34,551 nucleotides of DNA, taken from NCBI GenBank assembly GCA_015655095.1, contig JAATFR010000130.1, positions 1-34,551 on the forward strand, in the 5' to 3' direction. Below, in pieces: positions 31,860 to 34,551 of the stretch. The first letter of the stretch is position 1; each line of letters begins with the position of its first letter. A program made the translations under genes and the position numbers. The notes below the pieces were generated by a model. It was given only the letters and a program-made list of their open reading frames with translations. It ran no database searches and was not told where the DNA came from. This DNA is from Hyphomicrobiales bacterium (GTDB taxonomy: Bacteria; Pseudomonadota; Alphaproteobacteria; Parvibaculales; Parvibaculaceae).

Positions 31860-32873
31860 ATGAACAGAATAAAACATGGAGAAGGCAAGATAAAGGCCTC
31901 GCGCGTCAAGCCTGGCGCAGCACCACAACCCCGGCAGGATTCTCCGTCTCCGCCTCAGCCCCGAACAATCTTCCTCAAGCGTACGGACAGGATCGTCACG
32001 ACAACGCAAGGCATTCCCGATCATCTTACGACACGCTGGATTTGCTTTACCGCTGGCGCCATAGGCACGGCTATTGGCGGCGAATTATTGATCGCCCTTT
32101 TTTCTCAACCCCTGCCGAATGATGCTGGGCCTGCTGCTGGCGTCCTTCTGGGATTTCTTGCATTCGCCATGACCGCTATGTCAGTTCTGCTGATACGTGA
32201 GGGATTCCGGACAGGCGCCTGGTTTACAGTGGGATCAGCGGGCATCCATTATGGCAACGGACGACTCGACCCACAGAAAAACATGGGGACGCAGATTGAA
32301 TGGCAAGAGATCGTCAGAAACCCGGAAACATCATGTGACATCACAATCCGGCATGAAGGCACCTACGGAAATCTGAAAGTACCCGGGATAAAATTCTGGC
32401 GTTGCACCCAACAGGGAAAGCTGGTCGAGCGCACGATACCGTTATGGCTGACGGAAAATATGTTGAAATGCTTTCGCTTTGGTAATGCGCAGGAAGTACG
32501 CATTGCCTTGCTGCAAGGGCTGGCGGGATGCCCCGGGCTTCGCTTTCATCCTGATGTGTTTGTTGAAGCAGGGGTTGATCCGCAAACATGGAAATCGATG
32601 CGCAGGCCTGAGATTGTTGACTGGAGCATTCTCATGTTTGCATTAGCAATCTGGTTTGCTTTTGCGCTCACCATGCTGGACACACTTCCCTTCATTGCCC
32701 TGTTCGCAAGCTTTCTTGCCATTCTCGGAATAGCTGTTTTGATCTCGACCAGGTTTCATCGGGTGGCCTATCCCGGTTTCACGGACTCTATATGCTTTTG
32801 TCCGGAGCATGAGCCTGAAATGACAGAGGATCATCCGGTTCAACCTGAACAGAAGAGCGAGGGGCAATATTGA
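31860..32873 (+). CDS. Hypothetical membrane protein with four transmembrane segments
   Basis: I do not recognise this 337-residue protein. It has a basic, proline-rich N-terminus (to residue 55). Two helices follow at about 60-82 and 92-113. A soluble middle of 140 residues contains TVGSAGIHYGNG, IEWQEIV and VERTIPLWLTENML. Two helices at about 254-273 and 276-297 and an acidic tail complete it. The pattern of two helices before a beta-rich segment with I-x-W-x-x-I resembles bacterial PH-like membrane proteins, but this is a guess from layout. The ATG at 31860 has no good ribosome site; no better start in frame was found. It overlaps the next gene by four bases, so they are one operon. Confidence 0.65.
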   Translation: MNRIKHGEGKIKASRVKPGAAPQPRQDSPSPPQPRTIFLKRTDRIVTTTQGIPDHLTTRWICFTAGAIGTAIGGELLIALFSQPLPNDAGPAAGVLLGFLAFAMTAMSVLLIREGFRTGAWFTVGSAGIHYGNGRLDPQKNMGTQIEWQEIVRNPETSCDITIRHEGTYGNLKVPGIKFWRCTQQGKLVERTIPLWLTENMLKCFRFGNAQEVRIALLQGLAGCPGLRFHPDVFVEAGVDPQTWKSMRRPEIVDWSILMFALAIWFAFALTMLDTLPFIALFASFLAILGIAVLISTRFHRVAYPGFTDSICFCPEHEPEMTEDHPVQPEQKSEGQY

Positions 32874-33262
32874 GAGATCTGATGGAAACCTTGGCCGACA
32901 CCGGCATGAACCTCATTCAGAATATATATTTTATGCTTGCCTGCGGTCTGGGGATGGGGGTGGGTGTTGTCATACAAATCCTGCCCTACAGGCCTTTATC
33001 GATTCTCGCCAGGATCAGAAACGTCCTTGCCGTGACAATGGGCATGGTGATCGTGCTGACGATAGCTTTCTGTCTGCTGCTTGCCTTGCTCGCCAGCCTC
33101 TATGACAAATATTATTTTTTCGGCGTGCCGATCACCTTCAACTATATGGCAAATTCCCTGCTGCTGTCTCTCACCGGTTTGCTGCTGAACAGATTCTGGG
33201 GCCGGAAACGCCGCCAGCAACTTGCAATCAAAGAGCTGGGCAGCAGCGGCCCAGTTGATTAG
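32870..33262 (+). CDS. Hypothetical small membrane protein with three transmembrane segments
   Basis: This is a 130-residue protein of unknown family. Hydrophobic segments are IYFMLACGLGMGVGVVIQIL, VTMGMVIVLTIAFCLLLALL and a third around MANSLLLSLTGLLLNRF, and it ends in a basic tail (WGRKRRQQ). The TTG start at 32870 overlaps the TGA of the preceding gene (TTGA) and has GAGGGG five bases upstream. This supports translational coupling; an ATG four codons later is the alternative. Its only clear relation is to the preceding gene, so the two products probably act together in the inner membrane. Confidence 0.65.
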   Translation: MRDLMETLADTGMNLIQNIYFMLACGLGMGVGVVIQILPYRPLSILARIRNVLAVTMGMVIVLTIAFCLLLALLASLYDKYYFFGVPITFNYMANSLLLSLTGLLLNRFWGRKRRQQLAIKELGSSGPVD

Positions 33263-33277
33263 GAACACCCCCCACCT

Positions 33278-34285
33278 TCAGACGTGTTTCGTCTCTGCCT
33301 CTGAGCGGTGGCGGATGACATTGAGCACAGTTCCATGGAAGTCATTCAGGAAAATGTGCCCCCACCAGTCACAATAGGCATTGATGGGCGTGTTGATGAC
33401 ATACCGGGTTGTCAGGGTCAGTCGGGTTTTGCCATCGGGCAAAGGCTCAAGATGATAATCACCACCGACGAGCTTCAGATAGGAACTTTCAACCTTGATA
33501 TGGCCTTCGACCGCTTTTGGAATGGAGTCCGGTCCGAAGTGGAAACTCCACGACAGATACCTATCTGACTGCCCCCCCTGTAACGATCTCCTCAAATGTC
33601 ACACCGCGCGTCCACCGCAGATGCCGGATAGCGCCAACGCCTTGCCCCTCCAGTCCGCATCGACCAGCTTTGGCACGCCGACGATATTATGACTGAAAGT
33701 CCACTTCAGCTCTTGCGGAGCGATATCTGGAATCTGAACGGTATTTTTCCAGACCGTTTGCACCGGCGCATTGATGGTGATGACGGTCTGAACCTGGCTT
33801 TCATCTGTTGGCGCCGGAATCAGCGGCTCAGCAGGCAGTCCTGCAAGCGGAAGAATGACAAGACAGGATATTATGGATCTGGACCTAAACTTGCGTAGTG
33901 AGAGGCTCGATATGAACGCCCCCAAAGCTGATCCGGCATAAAAAAACGGCGCAGCCATCGCAATGCATATGCCACCCTCTTTCAGAATCACAATGGACAG
34001 CACGATAAAAAGCGTAATGCAGATCCAGCCGATCTTGATCTGCCGCCAAAGGCTGCCTTCGCCGCGCGGATCGGCCAGAATAGTGACGACACTGGTGATC
34101 GCGATGGGAAAAAAGACGAGCCCTCCCACAAAGGGAAGGCTCGATCCATTGGGCCGCTCATCGGGAAACCAAACCACGAAGTAAAGAATTACCCCGTAGA
34201 TGAGCGCGGCTGGAATTGCGAAAATCAGGCGTTCGGCAAGGGATGGCCGGTTGGCTGACTCCGGAGTTTCAGACAAGGACGACAC
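33278..34285 (-). pseudogene. Membrane protein with C-terminal SRPBCC (polyketide cyclase-like) domain, frameshifted
   Basis: The N-terminal part (GTG at 34285, or TTG at 34276) has four to five hydrophobic segments, then an SRPBCC fold beginning VITINAPVQTVWKNTVQIPDI. Frame zero ends at TGA 33599-33601. Between about 33640 and 33579 the family-like sequence GVGAIRHLRWTRGVTFEEIV is read in another frame. From the seven-G run at 33572-33578 the family sequence GGQSDRYLSWSFHFG returns to the first frame. So there is one lost base near 33640-33643 and one extra base in the G run; together they restore the frame, but the stop intervenes. SRPBCC proteins bind hydrophobic ligands; the substrate here is unknown. 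The gene is broken, or the assembly has two errors here. Confidence 0.75.
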
Positions 34286-34499
34286 CTCTCCCGCATCGTT
34301 TACTGAAAACAGCAGACATTCATCATCTTACGGACAAAAGCCAGCATCATCATGGCAGCCTGCCCCACACAGACCGCACCTCAGCACATTTGTCTCATAA
34401 CATCCAGAAATGGGGAAGGCGCCATCACACACGCGCCAGCAGGTTGCGCCCTGATTTCCTTCTAATACTGTTTACGAGCTTGTGATCTTCGGGAACGAC
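34286..34499. other. Intergenic region, no feature recognised
   Basis: This stretch lies between the GTG start of the SRPBCC gene and the terminator at 34500. It should contain the promoter of that gene on the minus strand, but no clear -35/-10 pair was identified. Plus-strand open frames here lack ribosome sites and family resemblance. Confidence 0.4.
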
Positions 34500-34535
34500 A
34501 AAAAGCCCACCATCTATAATGATGGTGGGCTTTTT
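34500..34535 (-). terminator. Strong bidirectional Rho-independent terminator after the tRNA
   Basis: AAAAAGCCCACCATC (34500-34514) pairs perfectly over 15 bases with GATGGTGGGCTTTTT (34521-34535) around the loop TATAAT. The stem has an A run on one side and a T run on the other, so it can end transcripts from both strands. On the minus strand it directly follows the tRNA 3' end. Confidence 0.9.
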
Positions 34536-34537
34536 AT

Positions 34538-34551
34538 TGGTTGCGGGGACA
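34538..34551 (-). tRNA. 3' end of a tRNA, probably initiator tRNA-fMet (partial)
   Basis: On the minus strand the last 14 bases read TGTCCCCGCAACCA: acceptor strand CCCCGCA, discriminator A and encoded CCA. This is the usual 3' end of bacterial initiator tRNA, whose A72 faces C1. The rest lies outside the window, so another tRNA with the same acceptor arm cannot be excluded. Confidence 0.55.

Noticed and set aside
1..34551. CRISPR arrays, insertion sequences and prophage genes.
   Set aside because: No regularly spaced repeats, transposase, integrase or phage structural genes were seen anywhere in the window.

Overview
The window reads as chromosomal DNA of an alphaproteobacterium. The evidence is the moderately GC-rich composition, the rhizobial/Brucella/acetic-acid-bacterium look of most proteins, frequent GTG and TTG starts, FCD-type GntR regulators and a FecI-like sigma relic. 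I cannot name the genus from sequence alone. No phage genes, transposases or CRISPR arrays were seen. Gene content suggests an accessory catabolic region lying between two zones of iron-uptake genes, with a tRNA 3' end at the right edge.

Layout. (1) 1-3621: two glycosyltransferase-like genes (the first cut by the window edge), a VOC-family protein and a GabD-like aldehyde dehydrogenase. (2) 3652-7488, minus strand: a complete iron(III) ABC importer, fbpA-fbpB-fbpC. It has a Fur-type site in its promoter, a hairpin between fbpA and fbpB, and a terminator that overlaps the fbpC stop codon. (3) 7711-23745: a catabolic block. It holds a GMC oxidoreductase gene broken by one amber codon, an aldehyde dehydrogenase, a second intact GMC oxidoreductase, two paralogous GntR/FCD regulators and a complete CUT1-type ABC importer. 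It also holds a proline-racemase-family enzyme with a Ser-Cys catalytic pair, a DHDPS/NAL-family lyase and a second GabD-like aldehyde dehydrogenase. The last three resemble the epimerase, deaminase and semialdehyde-dehydrogenase steps of hydroxyproline breakdown; the D-hydroxyproline oxidation step is missing. A short motif close to TTGGATACCA recurs in four regulatory regions of this block, and possibly a fifth, which suggests one GntR regulon. (4) 23826-30057: oleate hydratase, a zinc alcohol dehydrogenase, and a probable minus-strand operon of aldehyde dehydrogenase, acetoin/butanediol-type SDR and AdhP. The divergent oleate hydratase/alcohol dehydrogenase promoter region contains three perfect palindromes, one of which matches the FNR/FixK box exactly.

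(5) 30110-31593: a decayed iron-uptake zone. It holds an fbpA-like pseudogene, a Fur-like site, and an in-frame chimera joining region 2 of a FecI-like sigma factor to the C-terminal barrel of a TonB-dependent siderophore receptor, apparently the scar of a large deletion. (6) 31860-34285: two coupled unknown membrane proteins and an SRPBCC-domain membrane protein carrying two indels and an in-frame stop. (7) The right edge has a strong bidirectional terminator followed by the 3' end of what looks like an initiator tRNA on the minus strand.

How the genes may work together (inference): the CUT1 importer would bring in a small organic substrate. The racemase, lyase and aldehyde dehydrogenase could lead it to 2-oxoglutarate, and the GMC oxidoreductases with the second aldehyde dehydrogenase would oxidise an alcohol to an acid. 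One or both GntR proteins would repress these units through the shared motif. The loss of one GMC enzyme and several other broken genes show that the region is under active decay.
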